Source of the DNA: Mortierella sp. BCC40632
Taxonomy: Eukaryota; Mortierellomycota; Mortierellomycetes; Mortierellales; Mortierellaceae
Assembly: GCA_011634665.1 (NCBI GenBank)
Contig: WAEK01000012.1
Location: 1,283,001 to 1,347,000, forward strand
Length of the DNA: 64,000 nucleotides
Reading direction: 5' to 3'
The position numbers and the translations under genes were made by a program. Below are positions 46,489 through 58,029 of this stretch, piece after piece. Each line of letters begins with the position of its first letter. Positions within the stretch are counted from its first letter, which is position 1. The notes under the pieces are model-generated. The model searched no databases, was not told the DNA's origin, and was given only the letters and a program-made list of their open reading frames with translations.

Positions 46489-46615
46489 GTCGGAAAAAAG
46501 GACTATTTCGAAAAAGTAGGATTTGAAAAAAGGACTATTTCGAAAAAAGTAGGATTTGAAAAAAGGACTATTTAGAAAAAAGGACTATTTAGAAAAAAAA
46601 AGTACTATTTGAAAA
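46489..46615. repeat. Degenerate A-rich tandem repeat
   Basis: About seven units built on AAAAAAGGACTATTT followed by CGAAAAAGTAGGATTTG or AGA variants, unit length about 17 or 37 bases. It lies just upstream of the Fanzor remnant. Confidence 0.75.
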
Positions 46616-46932
46616 GAGGTCAATTTGAGAAATGTTCAATTCAGCAAGGGCAGGAGTTTGAATACAAGTGCTTGGTCCTGCGTGCCACAGCTATGCAAAA
46701 TAGAGCTACCACGTAACGAACAGCTTAAATCTGAGGAATGTGTGCTCAAAAGCTCTCTCTCTCTCCTCTTCTCTTTCTCTCTCTCCATAGAGTTCATGAT
46801 TGTGTCAGTTTGAAGACCGTGCACTGAGAGACATACACTGGAGCCATTTACAAGGACAATCCGTCCCACCAAACATACCTGTTCATATTCACAGGAGATA
46901 GCTCAACTTGCTATGCCTCCAACATCTGTTAG

Positions 46933-47683
46933 AGATGCAATGGGGGATCCCTGCGGTACGCAGGGCAAACTAGGCTAGTCGGGGATTACGTGAGGAAGGT
47001 GCAAGAGGTTGAGAAAGTTCTTGAGTCCTTCTATGGCAGTGCCGCGTTTAAGAAGCATCAGTGGAATGCAAAGAGAGCTACTAAAGAGGAATACAGGATG
47101 ATTGCCAATCGCTTACTGGAACTTATCGGAGGATCGATAGGAGCGAAGAGGAGTGAAAACAACAAGGTTGTCATCGGGGTTGGTCTTGGAAAATTTTCCT
47201 CAAGTATGAGACTGTCCTCTCTACATGATTCTTTTCAATCATTCTTTGTTCAAAAAGTAAGCTGAAAGCCGTGGTATCTCTTTGCTTCTCTGACAGCTCC
47301 GGTTGACCGAGCGCTAACTCGTTTGTTTACAATAGGCACGGTCCCTTGGGTATATCGTGGTGGGTGTGAACGAGTTTTACACTTCCAAGAGGTGTCCTAC
47401 ATGCGAAGAGTTCGTAGGCCAAGTTGACATCCGTCGCTTGTACTGCTCAAAGTGCAAGACGTACCATCACAGAGATGTGATGGCAGGCCACAACATTTGC
47501 AACATCGTGCAGGGATACCTTCTTGGACGGGGACGCCCCCTGTACCTTCAGCCCAAAGATGCCGACGACCATTACCCAAATCCAAGCCTTCCATCTCCAG
47601 CCTCCCTTCAGGTTCTGGACCAAGGGGTGTCAAACGAAAGGCCCCAGTGGATCAAGAATAGAGTAGTATTTCCATTTTTGTAG
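46933..47683 (+). pseudogene. Fanzor (eukaryotic TnpB-like RNA-guided nuclease), C-terminal part
   Basis: Two exons, 46933-47256 and 47336-47683, join in phase. The first ends VVIGVGLGKFSSS and SFQSFFVQK. The second reads ARSLGYIVVGVNEFYTSKRC and then a four-Cys zinc ribbon (CPTC and YCSKC), with HRDVMAGHNICNI. This matches the RuvC C-terminal half of Fanzor/TnpB: the relocated Glu before TS-x-x-C, the zinc ribbon and the final RD Asp. The first RuvC Asp, expected 125-275 residues upstream of TS, is not found, and a stop (TAG 46930-46932) precedes the exon. The gene therefore appears 5'-truncated, unless distant exons exist. A guide-RNA region would be expected 3' of the gene, but I see no defined structure there. 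Confidence 0.7.
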
Positions 47684-48012
47684 ACGTGTGTGTTCAAGCA
47701 AATACATTGTCTACGTTTGGCTTCGGGAGCAGGACTCCGTCCTGTTGGGCGCACATTTCTTCACTTCGGTGACGTAATTTTGTGTGGCGTGGCACGTGGC
47801 ACAACGATGCTGGTTTTCCCCCATTGAAAGTCAAGTGAAGACATCTACTACATCTATCCTTCTTAAATCCCTAGTTGGCCTGCATCGACAGGTGGGTAGT
47901 ATGCTTCCTTCCTGGTGCTGAACTCTTCAGGGACTAGCATCATTATCTTTCTGAGAGCATCTCTGTTCCTCTGGGTACAACCCAAGTGCCGACAGGAGCC
48001 TCAGTCACCTGC

Positions 48013-51000
48013 ATGGATGACAATCCGGACCCTCATTTATTGCAAGGCTATTCTAACGGCCATCATGGGCTGCGATTACTTCAGCTTGTAGGGGTCAAGA
48101 CCGCACATTTCTCTTCTTTTTCAAGTAGGCCATCGATTGACAATTCATCGATTCCGAGTGCCAGTATCGTGACCATGACAGTTAGTCATCAGAACATCGA
48201 TTCTGGCTCTGAACCAAACAAGACAGCTCTATCCAATCCCTCCACAACACTATCACAGGATGGCCCCCAAGGATCGTCAGCTTTGATATCTGAACTGAGC
48301 AACACATTCCAAACTAGTATTGATACAGCATCAGAGAAAGCAAGTAGCGCCATGGACATTTCTACATCTGATAACAGCAAGCCAGCCCAGACCCGCTCAT
48401 CAAATGACAACAGAAAAGACCCTGAACCGCCATTGACAAAGTTGGAATCAGTAATGGGACATGGACCAAACGGAGTAGCTGGCCTCCCTGAACTGCCAGA
48501 GTCACAATTTGGTCACCCATACTCTGCTGTATTTCGTCCACAGTTGGACGATATCGTCTTGGACGACGAACTTCTCCAGTTTTACGAGCAGCTGAAGTTC
48601 CTGGTATCACTCTCTCCCCTCAAGACAGCACAGGTTCTTTATGCGTTCTCGTCCGCAACAGACCATCTTATGCTGGAACTCGAAATCCGTAAATCTGTCC
48701 TTGATATGAACAAGAAGGCGTTCTCATTCTACCAGGATAACACATGGTTCACAGTCGACCTTGAGCCACCAACAGATGAGAGTGAAGACGAAGAACGTGA
48801 GTTGGCCAACCCCAGATTCAGGATCTTACCCATCCGTCATAGTCTGTTCCCATCTTCTCAGAATCGAAAGAGTGCTAGCGATTCTTATACAATGGCATCA
48901 CCAGGATATCGGATTCACCCATATTACCACAGCTATCCTTTCCCATACCCTTATGGTCCTGGAGGACGCTTCCTGCCTCCAAAGGAAGTCTATTCCACCT
49001 CTGAAGATCTAACTGCGTTAACTGCGCAAGGAGATTCTGAGGTTGTTCCCGCTGATCATGACTCGGCACATCGACACCGCGACCGGGACCGTGACCGCAG
49101 AGGCAAAAGGCATCACCATGGCAGGTCAAGCAAGCGTAGGCATTCCCGTGGGTCTCCTTCACTGGAGCGCGATCGGAATTCGATGGAGTCTAGTGAGTTA
49201 CGAGAGCTGAAACGACAAAGACAGGATGCAATGTCCCCAAGGCAAACCAACACAGAACCAGGCCCTGCCTCGGAACAACCTACCTCTAGTCAAACAGACC
49301 ATCTCAAAGAGCCACTGAGTCTAAGAAGCAGGGAACGGGAAGAGGAGCGAGCACTCTCTCGCATGGAGCGTCGTCTAGCAAGGAAAAAACTAAAGCTTGC
49401 AAACAAACTCCGAATTCGTCAAAAGGGAGAGGACTCTGCTTTGGGATCTTCATCTATCGGCAGAAAACCAAAAGAGACTTCGTCAGATGGAACAACCGCA
49501 TCATCAGTTCGTGGACGTCCTCTCAAGGTGACATTGGTGCAATCTGGAAAGCCCACTGCATCGGCAGGGCAGTCGCCGGCAAATGAGCTTTCCAACTTTG
49601 ATAGGCCGAAGCCTTTGCATGGATGGGTCCCTCCTACGGATCAAGCAGAGTCCTCTTCCCAACCTCTTCAGGGCTCTTCAGCGAGTTCTTCCCCAAGTAT
49701 TCATCGCACCATTCGACCTTCAGATTCAAGAGTGTCGCTGGCCGGACAGGAATCTGGAGCTAAAAATGCCAATCAAAAGACCAGCACTGCTGGTGTCTCG
49801 GGTCCATCGCAGCCAGGTCCAAAGCGTTCAAGGCAATACCTTCAAGCTGCGGCGATTGCTGGCCAAGGCGGTGCTGGCGCGACAGGAACAGAGGAAGTCA
49901 AGGATGAGGTGTTGAAGAAGGGAACCTGGACACCTGCTGAAGAAGAAATCTTGATTGAGGCTGTCCGAAGCCTATCTAGCGAGAACTGGCACGCTGTGGC
50001 CATGAAGGTGCCTGGACGAAATGCGAAGCAGTGTATGCAAAAGTGGCAGACAGATCTTGATCCACAAATCAATCGACTACCATGGACACCAGATGAAGAT
50101 GAAAAGTTGGTGGACGCTTATCACACCTTTGGAAACTCATGGCAGCAGATTGCCAAGGTAGTGGAAACGAGGACATGGTATCAATGTTACAACCGTGTTC
50201 GTGCAAAGAGTGTGAAGACCAAGATCATGATGTCCGCTGGAAATCAGCCTGGAGGCCAACCTGGAGCTGCGGGTAGTGGAGCTGGTCGTGCAGCTGCAAA
50301 TGCCAACAACACTTCAAACGCCCAGAAAGCACAACAGAACTCCCAGGCTAATACTAACAACAGTAGCCAAAGTAACATCACTAGTACTAACAGCAACAGC
50401 GATATTGTCGGCGGTAACAACAACGGCAGCGACACGTCGGTACCAAAGAAGGACATCCCTGCTAGTCAAAATGCCCCACCCCCTGTTAACGATAAGCGAC
50501 TTCCACCGTTAACAACCCACCCCTCTGGAGCAAGCGCGGACAAATCTTTCCAGCAGAGCCCAAGTCCTGTTAGCGCACAGAGTAACCAATACCCATCTTC
50601 ACACCAATCATCCATCACTGTGAGTCCAGTTGAGAGGGGCAGCCAGGGACCTGAGCAAGCGTCTACTTCTCAAAAGCCTCCGCTCCACCACCAACGACAG
50701 CAGTCTAGTACATATTCTCACAGTCGTCAGGAGACACAAGAGTCATCTTGGTCAAAGCAGGCAAGTGTTTTTTTTTTTTTTTTTTTTTTTTTTTTGAGAG
50801 GTCTATGTCTATAACAAATCTTTTGCGTAGGGTGTGTTTACTCATTTCTTTGTCGCTTTCCCGAACGATTGATTGATTATCCATACAGCTGAATACCGAG
50901 TATCGTTCGCCTCAACTTTCACCATCTCAGCCACAGCACTCACAGCAATCGCAGCCGGAAAAGCTTCCTGCGATAAGCCCTAGTGGATCACAGAAACAAT

Positions 51001-52277
51001 CTACCTCGCATATCTCTCAGCATCGGCATCAGCAGAGCTTGTCACAGCAGGGTCCGCCTCAACAGAGTAGCGTGCACTCCCACCAACAACAGCACCCTCC
51101 ACCTTCAGGGTACTCAAGCCAGCCCCCAGGTGGACGGGGCGGCAATCAATCCTCGTACGACATGGATCATGGTACAGGCCTTGGCATTCACACCAGTAAT
51201 GTGCCTGGTTACCAATCTCATTCTCTTCAGCACCACTCGCACCATAATCCTGTTCATCCGCATGGCTCTCAGCACCAACCATCACATCACTCACAGCATC
51301 AGCAGCATTATCGCCAGCAGTCATCGGGTCAAGGCCACATTCCTCACCACCGGACCAACTCATCCTACTCCTCGAGTCACTCTGGGCCAATTTCGTCCGC
51401 ATCTCCTTCAGGGCCGCCACCGGTACAGCAGGGACATGCACCTCCCCCTCCCCCTCCTCGTACTCAGCTGAGCCATAGCTACTCGCAGGGACCTGGTCCA
51501 CCACACCAACAACAACACCAACAGCAGCATCAGCAACATCAACAACCGCAACACCAACAACCGCAACACCAACAACCGCAACACCAACAATCCCAGCACC
51601 AACCTCAGCACCAACCTCAGCACCAACCTCAGCACCAACCTCAGCACCAGTCTCAGCACCAATCCCCGCACCAATCCCAGCATCAGCCACAGCACCAGCA
51701 CCAACAGCAACAACATCAATCACAGCAGCACCAACAGCAACAGCACCACTCTCAACAATACAACTCTTCAACCTCCTACGGGTCGCATCAACGACTACCT
51801 AGCTTTAATGGGCCCTCGTCCCATGCAATGCACTCTCAAACTCAAGCACACGACCACCACAAGCAAGGCCAACCATCCTCATCAAATCCACCCACTCAAC
51901 ACCATCATCAGCCACCGCTCCAACAAGTCCATACTCAACACCGCCCTCCATCCAACCACGCAAATCACACCCTTCCGCCTCCTTCATCCTTTGGTAGTAC
52001 GGCCCCGGCCCCTGGACCACTGAAAATCCCAAGTTTAGGAGGACTGCCAGCTCCAAAACTCCCCAACTTCTCTTCGTCGCCGCTAACGCAACCGCTACTG
52101 TCGCCTTCTTCGATAGCATCATCACAGTCAGGGTTTATCTCGACCTCTGCATTGTTGATGATGGCTCGGAATGCACAGCAGTCGTCGTCCTCTTCGGCGA
52201 GTGGACAGTCGCCGTCGTCTAGCTCACCGACTTCATCTATCATCCCAACTCCCAATCCATCCAAACAACCCCAATAA
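48013..52277 (+). CDS. Myb/SANT-repeat transcription regulator, Gln-rich
   Basis: Two exons, 48013-50760 and 50889-52277, give about 1378 residues. The intron begins GCAAGT and ends ACAG; the GC-AG choice is the one that keeps phase. A conserved N-terminal block (about 170-260) includes DDIVLDDELLQFYEQLKFL and an acidic stretch. Two Myb repeats lie near 637-740: GTWTPAEEEILIEAV...NWHAVAMKVPGRNAKQC and LPWTPDEDEKLVDAY...WQQIAKVVETRTWYQC, with the tryptophan spacing of R2R3 DNA-binding domains. The C-terminal 500 residues are Gln/His/Ser/Pro-rich with tandem QHQPQ units. It is likely a nuclear activator or chromatin factor. An ATG at 48175 (MTVSHQN) is an alternative start. Confidence 0.82.
50761..50888 (+). 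other. GC-AG intron of the Myb gene
   Basis: The donor context CAG/GCAAGT is the classic GC-AG consensus and the acceptor is CCATACAG. A GTGTTT donor four bases on would break the reading frame with this acceptor. A 28-base poly-T lies near the 5' end of the intron. Confidence 0.6.
51540..51700 (+). repeat. In-frame tandem repeats (QHQQP / QHQPQ units)
   Basis: Pentamer and 15-base-type repeats in exon 2 of the Myb gene (CACCAACAACCGCAA, then CACCAACCTCAG) encode Gln-His-rich arrays. Confidence 0.8.
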
Positions 52278-52647
52278 AGCTCACGTGCTCATTATGAACC
52301 CCTTAAAAAGTCTAGTGGTAACGAATGCCCACACATCTTTCAATGATGATGGTCGGGTTGCCTGGACGGAAGCTCATCCCATTGAATTGCACCAGAAGAC
52401 GGACCCAAAAAAAAAGGACCAAAAGACAGGACCAGGACCATTTTTCTTTCTTTCTTTTTTTTTTTTTTTTTTTTCCTTCTTTGCCGACCTGTTTCTCATC
52501 TTTCTATAATCCACCACAGCATTCAACGTTCGATTCTTTGCCTGTTTTTATTTTTATATTGTCACATTTTGTTCTTTCCCTTTCTCATTCACTCACATAC
52601 TCTCGATTCCGGGGCTCAGAAAGCTCTCTGTTTGGACAAGATTGTTC

Positions 52648-55086
52648 ATGGCTTCATGGGATGCTAAGGGCGTCTACCCCATCCAACGTGGGGCCACGCT
52701 GATCGGGGGCTCTTCAGACTCCAAAGATGATGGAGTCCATGCTAGACGAGGTTCGGCATCAATGCCCTATGAATACTACCAATTCAAATGTAAGGTACCC
52801 ATTCATCTGGCCCCTTAGTTGTGCATCCACTCAGTAACTGGAGAAGGTCCAGAAAACCAACATATACGAGGTCTCTTGGTAGAGGAGAAGAAAAGAAAAT
52901 GGTGTGTGTTTGGGTGTGTGTTTGGGTGTGAGAAAGCAGGGATTAGAAGACACTACCCTTCCTCTTCACAGACGTGACTGAATCAATCCTGCGAGGAAAA
53001 TACGTGTTTGAAGAATGCTTCTCTCTATCTTTTTATTTAACCTGTCAACAAAAAAAAAAAAAAAAAAAAAAAATCGCTTTGTCGCTATATCTATCTCTAT
53101 CTCTCTTCCTGGACATATTGGCCCTTATTTTTGTAGATAACTTTCAACCGGAATCCATAGACAAGTCCAAACCGGGAGGCCTGGTCGGCAATGGCGATAC
53201 ATTTGAATTGGAGTTCTCTGGAAGTGGACCAACTGGACCTTCTAACAACAATTCTGTAAGCGGCATGGACTATACTACCAATGGCGCCAGCAGTAGCGCC
53301 ACGTTCTCTTGGTCTGCTAGTGAGCGAAGCAGCCGATCAGTTGACTGCCTGCTGATCTTTGATGAAGAGACTCAGGTCAGTCACTCTAATACCCTCCCAT
53401 GAACTACCAACGACCAGGAATGAGGGAGAGAATAGAGGAAGATATAGCTGCGAAGAAAAGCACATTGGGTGTTCCAGGGATCAATGGATCCTCTTTCTAT
53501 TCAGACATGAGCTGACTGTTTATTTCACATCGCGTTTTTCTGTTTTTGTTTCTTCTTTTTTCTGTAGACCTTCACTCTTGAGCGACAGCATTATGCGTTT
53601 GTATTTAATCAGTCCGGCAGAAACAAGACTTCACAAAAACCTCAGGTGTTCCTCCCGCCCAATAGCAAGAGTGACTCAAACACGGCACTATCACCGGCCC
53701 TGGGCTCCGCGATCACCACACCAACACTACCCAAACAGAGCGGCAAAGAATCGAATGGCAAATTGGAACATGGCAGCAGCAAGGCCAAGAAATTGGCCGC
53801 CAATCTCTCTCCTTCATCTTCAAGTGCTCCCATTACCACTGAAAAGAAAAAGGCAAGAAGCAAAGGTGCTGGTTCGCCTCATCAGCGGGGTAACCAGGCC
53901 ACCGAGGTTTTCGATGAGGGTGATGGTGTAGATGATCTCGAAAAAGATCTTTTCAATGCAATCAACGACTTGGAGGCAGAGGCAGACGATGAGGATGAAG
54001 AAAAGGGCGGCATGGACATTGACGACAATGACGATGATGATGACGAGGATATGAAGGAAGTGATCCCATCCATGCTCCCACCACCCCAACAACCTATCCA
54101 CAAAGTTGTCTCGCCTATGATGCCTTCATTGCCAGGCACAAAGGCACCTACTACTGGACCTACAAAGGGCTCAAAGGCGCGGCCAAAGATCCCACTCCCG
54201 CCTCCACCAGAAGCCCGCGAGGCGGCTGTTGCGGCGATGGGAGGGGTTGGAGTAGCTACTGGAGCAGGAGCCCTTCCCGGAAAGGGACCTCGTTCTCGTA
54301 AGGTTTCTTCTTCCGGAACCGATACTGGATCCGGTTCATCCTCCTCAGGATCAGGATCCGAATCCAGCTCAGGAAGTGGAAGTTCGTCCGGTAGTTCTAG
54401 TTCGGGGTCTGGATCCGATTCTGGATCTGGATCCGACTCTGGGTCTGATTCTAGGTCTGATTCAGGCGGTGATCGACGTGCGAAACGACCTCGTCCATCG
54501 CCGGCATCATCCTCGTTGGCACAACATGCGGCGCCGATTGGTCTCGGTTTGTCGACACCTGTAGGAGGACCTTCCCTGGGGTATACGAGCGCAGGCGTGC
54601 CCGGAGCTCAAGCAGGTCCATCTTCATTGCAGTCGACACCTAAACCCGCGGCGGCGTCAAGAATGGTCAAACAAGGGGCAGCAGGCAATGGTACACCCAG
54701 GCTAGGGAGCACGCCCAAGATGGGTACCACGAAACACCCCTCTATACCGATGCCCATTCCACCTCATGAACGACAACAGCAATTGAAGCAACAACAGGAG
54801 CAGCAACAGCAGCATCAGCAACAACGAAAGGCGGCGCCGCCTGTGTCACTCCCAAGTACCACCTCTATAGATATGAGTGACGACGATGACGCTCTGGTAG
54901 ACTTTTTGGAAGATTCTCTCAAGGTAAGAAAGTTCTTTGGTATAAAAAAAAAAAAAAGATGCGTTGGACTCCTTCATTTCTTTTTTTCTTTTTCTTTCTT
55001 TTCTTCTTTTTCCTTCCTTTTTTCTTTTCTGGGTGACCCTGTTCTGGATCACTGAATGCTCGTGCCTTTATAATTTCTTCTTTTCT

Positions 55087-55129
<43 letters not shown>

Positions 55130-55282
55130 TGAAAATACCAGGAGGATGCGCCATCGCCATCTGCGCCCATCATTCCACGAGGGCCCATCTCGTTGAATGC
55201 ATTTACAGAGTCAGTAGCGGGAGGACGGCCTGCACCTGAGGATGAAGGCGAGATCACAAGTAGTGACGAGGACGAGGACTAA
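52648..55282 (+). CDS. EAF1: ELL-associated factor (EAF) family transcription elongation protein
   Basis: Four exons, 52648-52789, 53137-53375, 53568-54923 and 55142-55282, close in phase to 625 residues. The N-terminal EAF domain spans about residues 10-140: YEYYQFK joined to YNFQPESID, which matches the YxFKPxSID box, then DCLLIFDEETQ and TFTLERQHYAFVFNQS. EAF partners with ELL to stimulate Pol II elongation in the super/little elongation complexes. The rest is disordered: acidic DDxDDDDE stretch, a Ser/Gly array (SGSGSESSSGSGSS) like the EAF transactivation region, a Gln tract and a final DEDED. Intron 1 contains an alternative in-phase acceptor (52973) that would add a different segment. 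It follows the Myb gene by 370 bases, same strand. Confidence 0.87.
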
Positions 55283-55302
55283 AGTAGTAGGTCCCATCCA
55301 GA

Positions 55303-55332
55303 AAAATAATAAAATAAAAAATAATTAATAAA
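55303..55332 (+). terminator. A/T-rich poly(A)-signal cluster after EAF
   Basis: Several overlapping AATAAA-type hexamers (AATAATAAAATAAAA, AATTAATAAA) lie 20-50 bases after the EAF stop. Confidence 0.55.
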
Positions 55333-55345
55333 CCGCTTTCCTTCG

Positions 55346-56205
55346 AGTGTCTGTCATTCGAATTTGGCTACACAATTCTTTTTTCCCTGCCAAGAAAAAA
55401 TTTGTCCTACGCATTTCAACCACAATAACTTTCAGCCTTTTCCTCTCACAGCACAATAAAGCGCAGACAATCTCTTCGTCTTTTGTACTCTTTTCTTTTC
55501 CTCCATCGCCTGCAATCCCCCCCTACACATCTAGGAACAATGTCTTTCAGTCTTTACCATATCCTTCATTGCGCTAGGAAAGCTCTCCCTTGATACGGCG
55601 CAAGAGGTCATTTGCTCCACCTGGTACACTGACTTTCTCTCACATGTCTTTCATCCACAGGCTTAAAGTTAGGGTGTCATCAAAGTTCGCTTCTTCTCTG
55701 CCCAACGTTAGAGCTCTTACGCCTATTACCCCTGTTACCAAGATCAATGCTCCATTCTCTCTCTCTGTCCCCTCTCCCTCGAGTCATCTTTGACCGCCTT
55801 GATGAAAGACTGTCCTTCTATCTCGACTCTATTGAAGGACATCACATTCCAGATAGCCAGCCGCGACATGCCACACGGCAAGCCCTTATCTAACAAGTTG
55901 TCTGAATTCAAAGCTGTATCACAAAAGACCGATGCATTGAAAGCCCTTTCTACCAAAGATTTTTCCACTCAATTTAAACTACAACAACCACGGAGGCGTC
56001 GTTCCCTCTCACGCACTCGCCACGACACGCCGTTTAGTTTGCGAGAGTAGGCAGACGAAATAGAGACTAAGAGTACACGAAATCTTTTGTAATCATGGCA
56101 AAGACCAATGAACAATGCGTAACTTTGAACCTTTAGCGCAGACGAAAAAGAAATTCTGCAGTCGTCCTCCAAATGACGAACACTCAAAGTCAAATGAAAA
56201 AAGGA
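55346..56205 (+). repeat. Duplicated segment, copy 1 (with a degraded small ORF)
   Basis: Its ends (about 55346-55412 and 56153-56205) are closely similar to 57279-57345 and 57473-57525. Between them lie basic/Ser-rich frames, among them LKVRVSSKFASSLPNV and, from 55790, a frame with SKLSEFKAVSQ and RRRRSLSRTRH. These appear frameshifted relative to each other. Nothing recognisable is encoded. The unit was probably a small gene now decayed. Confidence 0.5.
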
Positions 56206-56355
56206 ATTGTTCTTTAATTGCTTTATTCAAGAGACGACATCTTCCTTTGCGGTCCATAGTTGATCAATCTCAGTCCTGTTTACTTCTCGATGTGAAGGGA
56301 AATGATTCAAGACTTGTAGACTATCTCGGATCCTTGAGAGTAGATCAAGTCCCAC

Positions 56356-56895
56356 TTAGAAGTGGCAAAGTCCAGACTTCTTGTAAGGTAGACGGTACTG
56401 ACGTGGCTGACGTGGCTGGTTAAATCTCTTGGTAAAAGTCCACTTCTGATCCTCACTCTTTCGAGGCCAAGCAAGAGCAGCGCGAGGAGGCCAGATACGA
56501 ATCGGTGAAACGTCTGCAACAAGTCTTTCACCATCATACTCCTCCACTGTTTCGATAAAGGGGTTTTCACTTGTATCTGACAAACTCCAAGCAAATGAAG
56601 AGTCCGACAGAATCAAGAACTTGTTAGGCTGTAGATCACCATCGAAAGCAAGATAACGGTTGGATTTGATATTGCGGAAAGTGACTTGGTCGTTCTCATC
56701 TTGAGCGATTTCCCAAAGCTGATTATCAGAATCCTCTTTTCCTAAAAATTCAGCGAAACCGTTTGGTTCCTGGCTAATGTCGGTGAGAAAAAGGTTGTGG
56801 ATTTCGAGTTCATAGACTCCGTCTATTAAGAAGCCAGAGCAGACTTGGACGATTGCCGCCAAGACGACAATGAAGAGAGCAACGGATCGGGTCAT
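56356..56895 (-). CDS. Secreted beta-trefoil-like protein (I66-type inhibitor or lectin fold)
   Basis: Single exon, ATG 56895, 179 residues. Residues 1 to about 21 (MTRSVALFIVVLAAIVQVCSG) are a signal peptide. The mature part starts with GVYELEIHNLFL and has NQLWEIAQDENDQVTFRNI then SNRYLAFDGD. This W-x-I...V-x-I/F-x-N...G/N-x-Y-L pattern recalls fungal beta-trefoil proteins (peptidase inhibitor I66 or ricin-B-like lectins). The C-terminus is basic and Gln/Arg/Pro-rich. A TATA box lies at 57004-57011. It could inhibit proteases or bind glycans outside the cell; the sequence does not decide. It lies between the two copies of the duplicated segment. Confidence 0.6.
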   Translation of the reverse strand: MTRSVALFIVVLAAIVQVCSGFLIDGVYELEIHNLFLTDISQEPNGFAEFLGKEDSDNQLWEIAQDENDQVTFRNIKSNRYLAFDGDLQPNKFLILSDSSFAWSLSDTSENPFIETVEEYDGERLVADVSPIRIWPPRAALAWPRKSEDQKWTFTKRFNQPRQPRQYRLPYKKSGLCHF

Positions 56896-57003
56896 CTTGT
56901 TCGAGTTGGCTGAGGAACAGAGATGTGTGCGTGTGTGAAAGTATATGTGAGTGAGTGTAGGAGCGGATTTGAAGAGACGAGATGAAGCAGGGAAAGTCTC
57001 CTT

Positions 57004-57011
57004 ATTTTATA
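57004..57011 (-). promoter_or_regulatory. TATA box of the beta-trefoil-like gene
   Basis: TATAAAAT on the minus strand, about 115 bases upstream of the ATG at 56895. A poly-A (minus strand) tract sits just upstream of it at about 57027-57048. Confidence 0.55.
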
Positions 57012-57278
57012 CTTGTCTGCAATAGTTTTTTTTTTTTTTTTTTTTTTCAGTCCTAACATTTGAAGCCAGTGCATTCGCATGTCCAGCACCTGGACCCATT
57101 CTTCTGAAGCTACTCTCAGTCCATTCTGAAGACCAGAGATCTCTTTCTTTGTTTAGACCCCATGGAAAATATGGGATACTCAATGAGCCAAAAGGATATT
57201 TGCATAATTTGCAAGAACCACCTCACCATTGGGGACGAGTGACGAGAGGTCCATGCGTGCATATCCCTTTGTTCCATT

Positions 57279-57525
57279 GACTTTTAGTGTCTGTCTTTTG
57301 GAGTTCTGCTACGCAAATCTTTTTTCCCAGGCAAGAAAAAAAACTTGTGTTGCGCCTTTTGTCATCAAACCCACGCAAGAGCAACATCAGCTACAGTCAA
57401 TTGCGACTGATTCTCTCAGTCTTTTTTTTTTTTTTTTTCTACAACCTAAAAAAAAAAAAAAAAAAAAGTGATTCCCGCAGTTGCCCCTCCAAATGGCGAA
57501 CACTCGAAGCCAAATGAGCAAAGGG
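57279..57525 (+). repeat. Duplicated segment, copy 2 (internally deleted)
   Basis: The left part (57279-57345) matches 55346-55412 and the right part (57473-57525) matches 56153-56205. The roughly 740 bases between them in copy 1 are replaced here by about 130 bases containing two homopolymer runs. Confidence 0.6.
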
Positions 57526-58029
57526 GATACATTGGAGGCATAGTGTGTACCTAAAGGGTACGGACCATTCTACTATATGAAATAAATCGCTTCGCTCTCG
57601 ATCTTTAAGGGGATATTTTCATCCTGCGTGTAACCATGCGAGAGCGGATCGCATCGAAATCTATTCGGTTTTGTATTGCAACACCCTGGCTAGTATGTAG
57701 CATGCCCCTCCAGTTTTTCTTTCCCCTCTCCCTTTTCACACACTTCCTCACACCATGCGCCTTCTCGGCTGTCCCTGTCACTCCCACGACCCTCGAGCAC
57801 CAGTAATTGCATCCTTAAGACTTCTTCTAATTGGGACGCTTGTTGATACTGTCATAAGTGAATGCACATCGGACCTGGAGACTGCCGCCACCTAGTCCTT
57901 GTGTTTGCTTTTGCTACTACGCCATCTCTGAGAATCTCGGTATTTGGAACCAAGAAATGTAAAGATTTAAGTCAAGTCTTTTGTCTACCAGGAGCTAGTT
58001 CTATCAACAGCAAGTCCAAGGATATTCAA

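Noticed and set aside
51001..51771. 256-residue minus-strand frame with Val/Gly repeats
   Set aside because: It is the antisense of the Gln/His repeat exon of the Myb gene.
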